DNA of 64,000 nt, taken from contig CM055192.1 in assembly GCA_029224185.1 (NCBI GenBank), positions 17,992,739 through 18,056,738 of the forward strand, in the 5' to 3' direction. This document shows positions 1 to 9,624 of this stretch, piece after piece; the stretch's first letter is position 1; every line of letters starts with the position of its first letter. The DNA is from Karalla daura. Lineage: Eukaryota > Chordata > Actinopteri > Chaetodontiformes > Leiognathidae. Made by a program: the position numbers and the translations under genes. The notes beneath the pieces are model-generated. The model made no database searches. It was not told the DNA's origin and saw nothing but the letters and a program-made list of their open reading frames with translations.

Positions 1-1858
1 CTGTGGACCTGACAACCATGGTGCAGATTTTTAAGTCAATTGCATGGCTGCAGGTCACACATCTTGAATGTTAATTACCTCTTATGTCTGCACAGTGTTG
101 CATAAACTAAGCAAAATCATTTCCAGAATCTCTTTGAATGCGTCACCAGTCCCACACCACTCCTTCACCTGATGGTGACAGTGAAAATGTCTAGTATAAC
201 AAACAGGGTAAAAATATCAAACTTATCAGCAAAATTCTTGTGTAAGTTGCGGTGGCTGTGGTTTTGCTGTGACTGCCTACTCTGTCATTAGAGAAGACTT
301 GGCTTGTGATTAAAGGATGCCCCGGTGAGAGTAAAACCTACATTCCTGCCTCCTGAAATGCAGATGTCTCGCGGGTGATCAGCGGAAAAACCTAGACCTC
401 ATCCCAGGTCTCTGGGGTTTAACAAGCTCTCTAGGTTTGTTTTGGAAAGGAAATGCAACCTGGCTCCTCCTGATAGCTTCTTGGGTGTGACAAGCTCCTC
501 AGTCTGGTCTGAAAGGGCAGTGTCTATCATTCACTCATTACCTGACAGCTTACTTAATATGGATACCTGCGTGTGAGTCACACTGGGGATGCTGAGTGAT
601 TAGAACCCACTTTGTTGACTCTGTTGAATCCTCAGACACAAACTAAATTAAATGCTCAATACCACAGCAAAATGAGTTAGTGAAACAATTGTTATCCTAC
701 AATTTCTCATTGATGGTCATCTTAGAAAGCCTTATAAAGCTCACTTTATGCCACAAACATGCAGACAAGAATGCTCTGTTCATCTACATCAGTTGTATGG
801 TTTGTGCTTCCAACTTAATAGGAAAAAAAGTTGCTAAAGGGTTTTGCGATCTCCTTTTCTTCTGTTGCTATCTTACCCAGTGTCCCACAGGACAAACAGC
901 CTGCATCAATAGACTTTTCACCATTCTACACATTTGTCTTGCATTTCACTGCTGTATCAACCTAAACCTGACCCCATTCCCATGCATTCCCACAGGCCCT
1001 CTTAAAGACTGTCTTACTGTTCTCTTTGTCTAACATAGTGGTGGGCTGGCAGCCTGGCACTGAATCTAAAAAATGGCAAAGAATAAATAAATGTGAAGAG
1101 AGTCTAATCTCAAGTCCTCACAGCCACATGGGCCCGTGCCAATTACATGGCCCCCGGCCATGGAGGCTTTAACAATGCTGTTTAAATCTCTGTTTAAAGC
1201 TCTATATCACCACGTAGTGCATGTTGATTCAGTTCCAGTAGAAACAGAAATGTTCATTGATGAAAAAGCCACCAAGGCTATTGAAAGGTTGTATTCTTTA
1301 TTTCAAACTGCTTTGTTGAAAAAGGTACATACTGATAAGATACAAAATGCCTTCACCTCTTTTTTCATGCACAAGTGTGTACACGTGTAATAGGTATTTC
1401 TAAGTTTTGCTTTTACAAACAATGAATCACCATATTACAAGTGACCTGCAGTAAGTATCACGTCAGTGCCTGGAATTACAAGAAGTGAAAAAGGTGATAA
1501 TGTGACAAACACTTTTTCCACATCCAGTCACAACATCATGACTGTCAGTGAATTCTTGTTGAGTCTTGTAAGTGATTGTCAGTATTAGTGCCTGTGGAAA
1601 TTAAATCTGCTCATTACAAATTTCTAAAAATGCAGTCTGAGTGGTTTTCAACTTGCACATTTCTCAACTTTTCTTGTTACAACTGTTAGTGAATTAAAGT
1701 TAATTAGAGTTTAGTAAAACTTTGCATTCAGGGCAAAGTACTATACTTATTTTGCATTCACAATCTGGCTCAAAACCTCCACTTTGCTATGTGCCAAATA
1801 CCCAAAAACTACAGTTCAAGTGACAACGTATCTGAATAACAGTGGAAACTGTACTTTT
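1..1858. other. Downstream flank of HAPLN1, no gene seen
   Basis: AT-rich non-coding sequence. Two short open frames on the plus strand (680-1033 and 1136-1390) show no domain, family resemblance or splice context. By synteny the 3' end of versican (VCAN) would be expected further left, but no versican-like coding sequence is visible here. A second possible HAPLN1 poly(A) signal sits at 1302-1297 on the minus strand. Confidence 0.5.
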
Positions 1859-2743
1859 TTTATTCAGAAAATTAACAATAAAAACATGTAAGAAACAAAC
1901 AAAAAAAGCTGTAGTGACAAAACTCATAAAAAAAATAGAAAAAACCTTTTGTTAAAAAAAACAGGGTTACAATAAGTGTCATTCTGTAATTGGGAGATAA
2001 CCTAATGGGAGCTATCAATGCAGAACAGGTCACAGTCCATCAAGACATTTACATTCATTTTCATGTTAAACAGTAAATTTGATTTCAACTCCTCAGGTAA
2101 AAAAAAAAAAAGTTTCAGCTCTGATTAGAGAAGGATCCAGTTGAGTATTAACCACAATATCACATGTACTTGTATATCTATAGCTTTACACTGGTAGCCA
2201 AGTTAAGTGTAGCACTCTGTCAGGCCTTTCATTGATGTATTATTTGATAAATGCATAAAACATCACATTGTTTCATTCTCAAGACAAATGTTAAAGCAGC
2301 ACATGCCATCCACACATGAGCACAAATGTTCAAAAAGCTCTGAATCCTAAACTTCACAAATCTTCTATCTATCTGGTGGAGGACAAAGCAAACTTTGATG
2401 ATGTTTCTCAACCATCAAGTTCTTGTCTCTGCCACATCTCTTACACACCAACACTTAATCCCTCTCCCCCAACAGTCTGTCTTGAATGAATGAATGCAAA
2501 GTTAAGGAGAAACAAAACTCAATGGCTACATAATATTTTGTCATTCAATGCATATGGATGTAAGATGCACAGTATTTGATTTCTTAAGGCATTTAAAAGG
2601 GTTATCACAGTTTCAGAAAGGTATTGGGTTCATGCTAGTTAAGATCCAAAGATGGTATGCTTTACTGTTGATGTTAAAGACTGTGGTTCTTGCTTGCTTG
2701 CTCTTTGGTGGAAACAACTTCCCTACTCTTGCCTACCCACTCA
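1859..2743 (-). other. HAPLN1: Probable HAPLN1 3' UTR
   Basis: The sequence after the stop is AT-rich and has no open frame of note. Reading away from the stop, the first canonical AATAAA on the minus strand is at 1864-1859, about 880 bases downstream; another lies at 1302-1297. Either could end the transcript, so the left boundary is a guess. A poly(T) run on the gene's strand (2112-2101) is visible. Transcript data would settle the end. Confidence 0.35.
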
Positions 2744-3030
2744 CTAATCAGCCTTGTAGCAGAAGACACCGTAAGACTTCTGATTTTTGTCTGGGAAGCC
2801 AATCATGCGCACTGCTGCTTCTGTGGGGCTGCAGTTCTTGCGGGGTCTGGAGATGGGGTAGCGGACACTTCCATCAGCCAACCATCCAGCGTCGCAGCGG
2901 TCGTAGCCCTCGACCTTCCAGGCAGAGAATATGTGGCCCACTTTGGCAATCTCTGCACCATCGTCCAGGCACGCCTGCACAGCCTCGTCGAAGGTCAGGC
3001 TGTTGGGTTGGACCAGCCAATAGAAACGTC
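2744..3030 (-). CDS. HAPLN1: HAPLN1 coding exon 4: Link module 2 and stop
   Basis: The terminal coding exon is 287 bases. The acceptor is a pyrimidine tract ending CTGTCAG (3037-3031); the split glycine codon joins G of exon 3 to GA here. It encodes residues 244-337, starting RFYWLVQP, with Cys263, Cys288 (in YDRCDAGWLADGSVRYP), Cys309 (in CSPTEAAVR) and Cys333 (in GVFCY). It ends KAD followed by TAG at 2746-2744. The intron before it is only 175 bases. A 173-codon open frame on the opposite strand (2548-3069) is a shadow of this exon. Confidence 0.96.
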
Positions 3031-6000
3031 CTGACAGCAGAAAAAGTGCAAACAGAGTGTGAGAAGTAGAGAGGTAAATTTTTGAAAAGCAGAATCCAAG
3101 CATCATTTCAGGATTTGTTTTATTTTTTGGGTTTGTTATACACAAATTATGAATAAAAACAAGGTAATTAGTGAACAAGTAGATATAAATGCAATCAAAA
3201 CTCACCCTTGAATGCAGGAGCAAAGCAGAACACATCGAAGCTGCTCTGTTTGTCACGGCGGCCATAATCTCTGATGCCGGGCCCGTTGTTGGAACCTCCG
3301 CATGGCTCTCTGGGTTTGGTGATGGGATACTGCACTGAGCCGTCACTCAGCCATCCAGCGTTGCACCAGTCCAGACCGCTTTGCCATGCATCCACCAGCT
3401 GGTCACGGGTTGCCACGACAGCATCCTGCGATTCACAGGCCTGAACGGCCTCATCGAACTTCATGCTGTAGCGGCCCATGTGTGTGAAGTAGGGGAACAC
3501 GACACCTGAGTGACACAGACCAGAGCAAATATGTCATACCATCAGCTTGTTTAGGTCTGTGTACCTCAATTTTGGTTCATTTATCTTTCAAGTTGAGCAG
3601 CTTAACAAAATCTTTTATGTAATGCAAACTAGATTTTCAGCTCTTGGCTGCTTTAACTCTGATGTCCAAGAAGGAATAAAATTAATATTCAAATGTCAAT
3701 CCATAAATCACTACAATCCAAATCAAATGAGACATACCTCAAATATATTCCTGCAAGCTGTTCATGATTACCTAAGGATTTCAGCAGTTAATATTACTGT
3801 TTAACCTCCTTTTGTCTTAAATTACTCATGCGTGATCAGCCTCCACCCAGACTGATCCTTCAAAAATGTGAAAAAAAAAGAAAAAAAAACTGTGGGAACT
3901 GCTGTAGATGAGCTCCTAAAACGCTGAAATGAATAACCGTATTGCATGCAAAAGTTTATGAGTCAATTAAAAAACATGCAAATAAGCCTAAATTGCATGA
4001 ACAGCAGTTTCTCCTTTCGAAGAACAACAATTCAGTTATTGTAATATCTGAGTATATGGGTTGGAAAAGAAGGGAAATATGTTTCTGATTACCTATGTAA
4101 GTGTAACAGCACTCAGATATAATCAGGACTGAATCATCAGAACAGTTTGAATAAATCAGCACAAGCTGTTTTCTTATAGCCACAAAGAAATAAAATGTTT
4201 TCAGCAACTAGAACCACAAAATAAATATAAACTAAAAAAAATGCAGAGGAAGATGATGAATTCTGAATTATGCATTTCAACAGCAAAAGAAAATGCATTA
4301 AACAGCAGGTAACAGTGCTCCAAATGACATTATGGCTGGTATATTCTTTTATTTTGGAAGTCGTCTCCAAACCCAGATAAAAAACAATAGCATTTACCAT
4401 CAGTGAGAGATGACTTCACTTCCAATGAAACTTCTTGGATAGTGTCCTCCATCCCGTTGATGATCTCACATCGGTATCTTCCTGTGTCGTCCATGGAGAC
4501 ATCAGTTATTATGAGGGAGGCGTCATCATTGTCCTCCTCCCGCAGATAGACGCGGTCCTCAAAGCTGCCATAGGTCTTCTTGTGGAATCCCATTGAGAGC
4601 AGCACATCCTCATCTAGTGCTTCGTCATCATACACCTTGGTCCATTTGACCCGGATGCTGCCAAAGGACATGGAGTCCTTGGACATGAGCCGGCAGGGAA
4701 GGGTCACATTTACCCCTAGCTCAGCAAAAACTGTCACTGGAAAAGATGGAAACATAAAAGGATGGGATTATGTGAATTTTGTGGTGCTGTGTGATTGCCA
4801 TACATAAAATTATATACAACAATATATAAAATTATATTGACTCATGCCACAACCGCCCAAAAAAACATTGGTAAGTAAATTAAGACCGTTTTACCAATCC
4901 CTCTATCCTTTCCCTGAACATTACACATTGTTCCACTGTAGGTTTTGGCATGAGTGGACTGCATGTTATAGTACAATTTAAAACACACAGTTAAACACAT
5001 TATCTACACAAAAGTATCAAAGAGTCTGGGGGTATCCTGTTTGGTTTATTAGATACAGTGTTGGACACCTGCCAGTCTTCAGCCCCTGGAGCCAACCGTC
5101 CTCAGTCTCCTTCCTGCTCTTGTAAGTCTTGGCACCCAAACACCTTAGCATTAACCCTTAATACGAAGTGCTTATCTTTAATCTGCTCCAGCTGAAATGT
5201 GTAAAGTATGTTGGGAACCACATGAATAACATGAAAACTAAGAGGAGAACAGTGAGAATCATTTACAGAGTCTGTCTTTTCTTTTGTGTATTCACTGCGT
5301 ACTCCCTCTCTCTCTGACCAAACTAGGTCACCGTTTAACACGAAACGGCAGGTCGTTTATGGCTCACCGTGGGTTTCCACAAGCTCCTTGACCTCCATGT
5401 TTAGACCTCACAGGGTCTGCATGGTTAAGACCGTGGCCAGCAAGAGGGTGGCCAGTGCCAAGCAATGATAATAAGTACCAGATGCATGGATCTACATATC
5501 CACTGTCCCTGCACCCCCCAACCGCAGGTACATAACCTTGTAAGTGTAGTCAAGCTGTAGCATACTGGACATATAAGATAATTTTATAGTTACATAACTG
5601 AGTGAATCCAGTAACATTGCAGCCCTAAGAGCTCTCCAGACACAATTATCTTTTGAAACAAACCAAGTTTTTGGTGAAATTCAGGTTCAGGGCTTGAGAA
5701 CTCAGAAACACAAAGAACTGCTCTGTTTCTGATTTAGTTTCTTCCCACTCTCTCGACACGGCTGATCTGTGTCTAAACCAGTGTCTGCTGTCTGAATGAG
5801 GCTGCCAGCATTTGTGTGGTGCCTCACTTTGAGCAGAAACACTAAAGCTCAGACTGGAAAACTGAGCCACTGGCTCATCAACAAGTTGAACGTTTCCCAC
5901 CAGGGTTCGACAGGAAATAACTGGTGCCACTGGATTGCTACCTTCTGCCTACAGCAACCTCTAACTTACCCCCACCCCACACACATTCACAGACAGCAGT

Positions 6001-9000
6001 GACACTGAAATGACTTCTGTTCAACCCTGTGTCTAAACTGTCCCAATGCTCCATTTGAACCACACAGTGGACACGTGTCTGGACTTTGTCCACTGGGCCT
6101 CTGATCATTAGTATTGAGCTCGCTAGCAGAAGGATTTAATTAGCGGAGGCGCTGCTGACAGACTTAATCAACCCCTCAGTCCAACCATATGCCACTTTTC
6201 TTCCATTTCTTTCATTTCTGTCATTAGTTGCAAGTCTTCTCGTATTCCAGAGGCCGCTTCTGTTGCCTAATCATCACACCCGGTAGCCTTGCTCGCATCT
6301 TGACATGGTCAAAAAGATGCCAGGTGTTTTACAAGCTGGGGAACACCTTGTTGCTGCTGCTAATTGCTAAGGTCCAAAAACGGTGGCGAGTTTAAAGGCA
6401 GTCTGGACAGGATTCCTCTTTTCCAGGTCTCAGTGAGGAATGACTCATAGCTTTGCCCTGCCTCATAAACTCTCTGCATGGGTTGCAGTTACATGAAGTG
6501 TGATTGAAACATAAGAGACAGGATGACGAAACTGCTCTTCAAACGTCCTGGCAAAGATGGCCGGGATGGTGACGTCAACACCAACACCAGCTTACCAAAT
6601 TTGATGGCGTCCAGCGTTTCTGCTTTAGAATTTCCAGTTTTCGCTAAATTGGAGTTGATAGAATGAAGTGGCTCATTGTGCTGTCTTATGGAAACAATGT
6701 TCTGTTCGGAGGCAAGAAACCAACCTCTGGATGTGGTTTGTGATCCTGAATTGTGAGAGAGGGCAGGGATTGATTAAACATCAGTGCCTACTCAAGTGCT
6801 GAGAAAAGAGCTTGCACATTACTATACAGATACAAATCTCAAAGTTCAGTGACTGAAAGCAGAATAAGGAACTGTGTCTCACAAATGTCATATGGTATGG
6901 AGCAAAGTCGAGGGAGGCCAGGGAGGCAGCAGTAGCAGACAGACAGGCAGGGATATGGAGAGTAATTCAACAGTCTTTCCTGCTTAGTTACCAGCAGACA
7001 GATGTCCCACAGGAGATTGCAGCACAGGTCGTATGGGGCACACCACACTCATAAAGCAACAGCCTGTTGTTTGCACATTGCCTCTCAAGGAAGAAAAGGA
7101 AGCCTTTCTTTTCTTTGTCACTCCCCCAAACTACATCCAACATGCAAAAGTCCCTGGGGTCAAAGGTGGCACATTTAACATTAAAATGGGTTGTCAAATA
7201 ATTGAGAATGACTCCTATTTGAAAAAAAGAAAACAAAAAAAGGTTTGAGTGCAGCTGGGAGTGAAAACACTGCAAAGACGTAAATGAACACATGTGCATT
7301 ACAATAAAAAGCTCTGCAGCTGCAGCCAGGACCTACTGCCATTTTATGACCAAACACAATTCTCTCTCACTCTGTTAAAAGTTGCATTAGCAAGTGATTA
7401 GAAACATGTGCTCCTTTGTAGCACCAAACTGTAAGTTTACAACAACAGTTCACCGGCCCAAGTCTACCGGCTGACCTACATATTCTCCTACTACAAGAGT
7501 GTAATTGTTCTGCTGAAAACCTGGGCATGCCTTTATTGTAGAGACGGAGCAAAGGATGAGAGGATGGAAATCATGAGATAAAGCTTTGCAGCACATCAGA
7601 GTGCACACAGTGTGCCACGCCCCGTCAAGGAGCAGCTAGACATGAGATGCTTTACAACATCCTCGCTGTCTCTCTGCTGTTTCTTTTCTGTGTCAATATG
7701 GAGAAAGAATTAACAAGCGCAGCTGGGACAAACACAGCGGGCCAACTCCTACACAGCAATTCCTATAAAGTCTGTTCCCGCTCTCTGCTATGCAGAACAA
7801 GCACAAACACAGAGTGTGGGTGTGCACCGCACACGTGAGTGCATGCACATATGTTTCCCACAGTACGTATGTACAGTAGGTTTGTCGTTAGAGTCATTTG
7901 TGATTTAATGCAAATGCATTAGCCCCACCAGTGTCTCATCTCAGAAGCTGTGCACATTTTCAACAAAACCCCCAGCCTCACCCGGATTTCGAGCCAATCT
8001 TTTTTTTCCCACCCAACCCTAGTAACTAGGCCAAGCCTCAGTAACCAACAACTACAGTAAGCATTAGACTTGACACACTATTACCTCACAGGGAAAAACA
8101 GAGTCATTTGGCTGTTGTTCAGCATGGGGCTCTATACGTTTGGCTCCGGGTCATTAATCTTAACTCGGTTCCTGTCAGGGTGCCTGGTGCTGTGGCAGGT
8201 TTCCAGAGGCTCCCAGTGCCAGAGTGAGTCAGTAGGTACGCGGACAGGCAACGCCCCGTTAGCAGACAGAGAATACACCGCTCGTATGGCTAATAAAAGC
8301 CATACTGTGAGTGCCAGCGGGTGAGCTGTCCTCCGGCTGAGCCAATGTTTTCACATAATGCAGACAGTGAGGTCATGTATAAACAGCCTGTATATGCATT
8401 GTAGACACACACATGTCAGTATTGGACAGTGGGGGAAATTTCAGTATTTGGGTTGAAAAGCATAATTTCCGTCCAAAGTGAATTTATTCTCCCCACAGAC
8501 ATGCCGTTTCCTCCTGTCTGGGAAGAGACACGGCTGAGACAAACCCTAATTTGACATCTACTGAGTCAGCTCAGGGAGCTGCTGAAAGTGCAATGAACTC
8601 TCATTCTCACTCATTGAAAACTCACTCATATAACACAAGAGTCTCTGCTGCAGCTTGCCATTTTTTTCCCATTGCCACAGAGATGGATCTATTCTGGTAT
8701 TTTACAGCGTGCGGTTGCAGCAACCATCGCCTTGTGTCATCCAGCTGGCAGGTGTGAATTTGAATTATAACAGCTTTGTGATGGAGTGCAGCTACTCCCT
8801 GATAAGTCGTTTCTTCAGGTTTTCATTTTCTTCTCCACCACAGGAAGAAGAAGACCGATAACACGGCAGAGTAATGGCAAAAGGTCAAGACTTTCCTGCT
8901 GGAAATTTGGAACTATTTCTGCACTCCAGTGACCATTTACATTGAAGAAAAAAAGCATTACAAGCCCAGTTCCAGCTATTCAGGCACCTGGGAGTTGTTT

Positions 9001-9558
9001 CAGGGATACGGCCAGTACTATTAATGGTGCCGTCCTCATTCAGTAGTATGGGCAATGAGCCACTGTGAATGACAGGGTGATTTACAGTTTTCAGCAGCCA
9101 GCCCATGCTGTGGTGGTCTGTACGCAGCAAGTCATTGAGTCAATGGTGAGTCACACTGTGTGTGTGTGTGTGTGACTGTGTGTATGTGTTACCCCAGAGA
9201 CGACTCTGTTACCTACTGCTACAATGACCCTGTTGTTACACAGCTTAAGCTGTGGCACCACTTTGCAACTCAGCTCATCCTCCAGCTCCCCTCTTTCTCC
9301 AAAAATGGTAGACAAACACACACACTCACACACACACACTTACAGTGCATACATGTTCACAGACCTAAACCTACAATACACAAATAGATGCATTAATTTA
9401 AATGGATACATAGAATAACCCTACATATATATACAAAAAGCAATATTGTTACAGATGAATTCATCCTTACCTTCCAATGGCGAGGGAGCACCTGACACAT
9501 GGTTGAATGCACTGGCAGCCAGAGTCAGGGTTATTGTGATGCACAGCAGACTTGTCAT
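2744..9558 (-). CDS. HAPLN1: HAPLN1 link protein, complete coding sequence in four exons
   Basis: Secreted extracellular-matrix protein that stabilises complexes of hyaluronan with lectican proteoglycans (aggrecan, versican). The coding exons are 9558-9471, 4736-4398, 3505-3206 and 3030-2744, totalling 1014 bases, or 337 residues plus a TAG stop. Every intron is phase 1 with GT/AG ends, and the joined frame is open throughout. Domain order: signal peptide (about 1-17 or 1-23), Ig V domain (about 30-142), Link 1 (about 144-242), Link 2 (about 244-337). Cysteines fall at 44/119 (Ig), 166/190/211/236 (Link 1) and 263/288/309/333 (Link 2), the full family set. The protein stops just after Link 2, as HAPLNs do and lecticans do not. 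Motifs such as HKKTYG, PREPCGG and CSPTEAAVR, plus EDIL3 on the same strand downstream, favour HAPLN1 over HAPLN3. Teleosts often keep two copies (hapln1a/b); I cannot say which this is. It is about 17 residues shorter than the human protein, all near the N-terminus. Confidence 0.95.
3206..3505 (-). CDS. HAPLN1: HAPLN1 coding exon 3: Link module 1
   Basis: This exon is exactly 300 bases, phase 1 at both ends (acceptor CTCAG before 3505, donor GTGAGT at 3205-3200). It encodes residues 144-242 and opens with VVFPYF, the usual start of the first Link module in this family. The hyaluronan-binding fold is shown by Cys166, Cys190 (in DWCNAGWL), Cys211 (in REPCGG) and Cys236 (in DVFCF), with the conserved GSVQYPI strand between them. 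The symmetrical phase fits a domain that spread by exon shuffling. Confidence 0.96.
3506..4397 (-). other. HAPLN1: HAPLN1 intron 2 (892 bases)
   Basis: This intron lies between the Ig exon and the Link 1 exon, with GT/AG ends and phase 1. It is AT-rich with short A runs near 3870-3888. Open frames inside it (for example 3547-3804 plus strand) are chance. No repeat or regulatory element was recognised. Confidence 0.85.
4398..4736 (-). CDS. HAPLN1: HAPLN1 coding exon 2: Ig V-type domain
   Basis: This exon is 339 bases, phase 1 at both ends. The acceptor is a pyrimidine-rich tract ending CAG (4739-4737) and the donor is GTAAATG (4397-4391). It encodes residues 31-142 of a V-set immunoglobulin domain: first cysteine in NVTLPC (Cys44), core tryptophan in VKWTK (Trp61), HKKTYG at 81-86, and the DxGxYxC signature ending at Cys119. 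Asn39 in NVT is a potential N-glycosylation site. In link proteins this domain binds the matching Ig domain of the lectican partner. The sequence between signal peptide and Ig domain is very short here. Confidence 0.95.
9157..9174. repeat. (TG)n microsatellite
   Basis: A run of TG dinucleotides within HAPLN1 intron 1, followed by an interrupted GTGTATGTG tail. Confidence 0.9.
9316..9340. repeat. (CA)n microsatellite, interrupted
   Basis: CA repeat with one interruption (CACTCACA) in HAPLN1 intron 1, about 150 bases from the TG tract above. The two opposite-strand dinucleotide tracts could pair in a folded transcript. Confidence 0.85.
9471..9558 (-). CDS. HAPLN1: HAPLN1 coding exon 1: start codon and signal peptide
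   Basis: The ATG lies at 9558-9556 in a good context (AAG before it). The exon encodes 29 residues beginning MTSLLCITITLTLAASAF, with a hydrophobic stretch at residues 4-17 typical of a signal peptide; cleavage is plausible after Ala17 or after Gly23. It ends with one base of a split codon followed by donor GTAAGG (9470-9465). That base (G) joins TG of the Ig exon to make Val30 and keeps the frame. The match is structural (position, phase, signal-like sequence), because signal peptides are poorly conserved. No other upstream exon with the right phase was seen in the 4.7-kb intron. Confidence 0.85.
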
Positions 9559-9624
9559 CTTTTTTCTATCTTTCTTTTTTTAACACAAAAGGCCCCGTTC
9601 AATAAAAAAAATATAAATATAAAC
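9559..9624 (-). other. HAPLN1: Candidate 5' UTR part of the HAPLN1 signal-peptide exon
   Basis: Reading on the minus strand, a pyrimidine tract (CCTTTCTCCTTTTCAAG) ends in AG at 9625, giving a plausible splice acceptor 66 bases before the ATG. The mammalian gene has a separate non-coding first exon, so this would place the true promoter further right in the window. The alternative is that transcription starts near here; the region is AT-rich but has no convincing TATA box at the right distance. Confidence 0.35.

Larger units (their letters stand above)
4737..9470 (-). other. HAPLN1: HAPLN1 intron 1 (4.7 kb)
   Basis: This intron separates the signal-peptide exon from the Ig exon. It holds no further exon I can support. 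Contents noted: a GT microsatellite at 9157-9174, a CA-rich tract at 9316-9340, and a short block around 6061-6180 with a TAATTA core and a small inverted repeat that could be regulatory. The rest shows no recognisable repeat or gene. Confidence 0.8.

Noticed and set aside
1136..1390. 84-codon plus-strand open frame in the HAPLN1 downstream flank
   Set aside because: No recognisable motif, no splice or promoter context, and AT-rich non-coding composition.
2548..3069. 173-codon open frame on the plus strand
   Set aside because: It lies antisense to the HAPLN1 Link 2 exon; its length follows from the conserved coding sequence on the other strand, and its translation has no family resemblance.
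2744..4736. Assignment to HAPLN3 or to the N-terminal part of a lectican
   Set aside because: The protein ends right after Link 2, which excludes lecticans; sequence motifs and the EDIL3 neighbour favour HAPLN1 over HAPLN3, whose neighbour is MFGE8.
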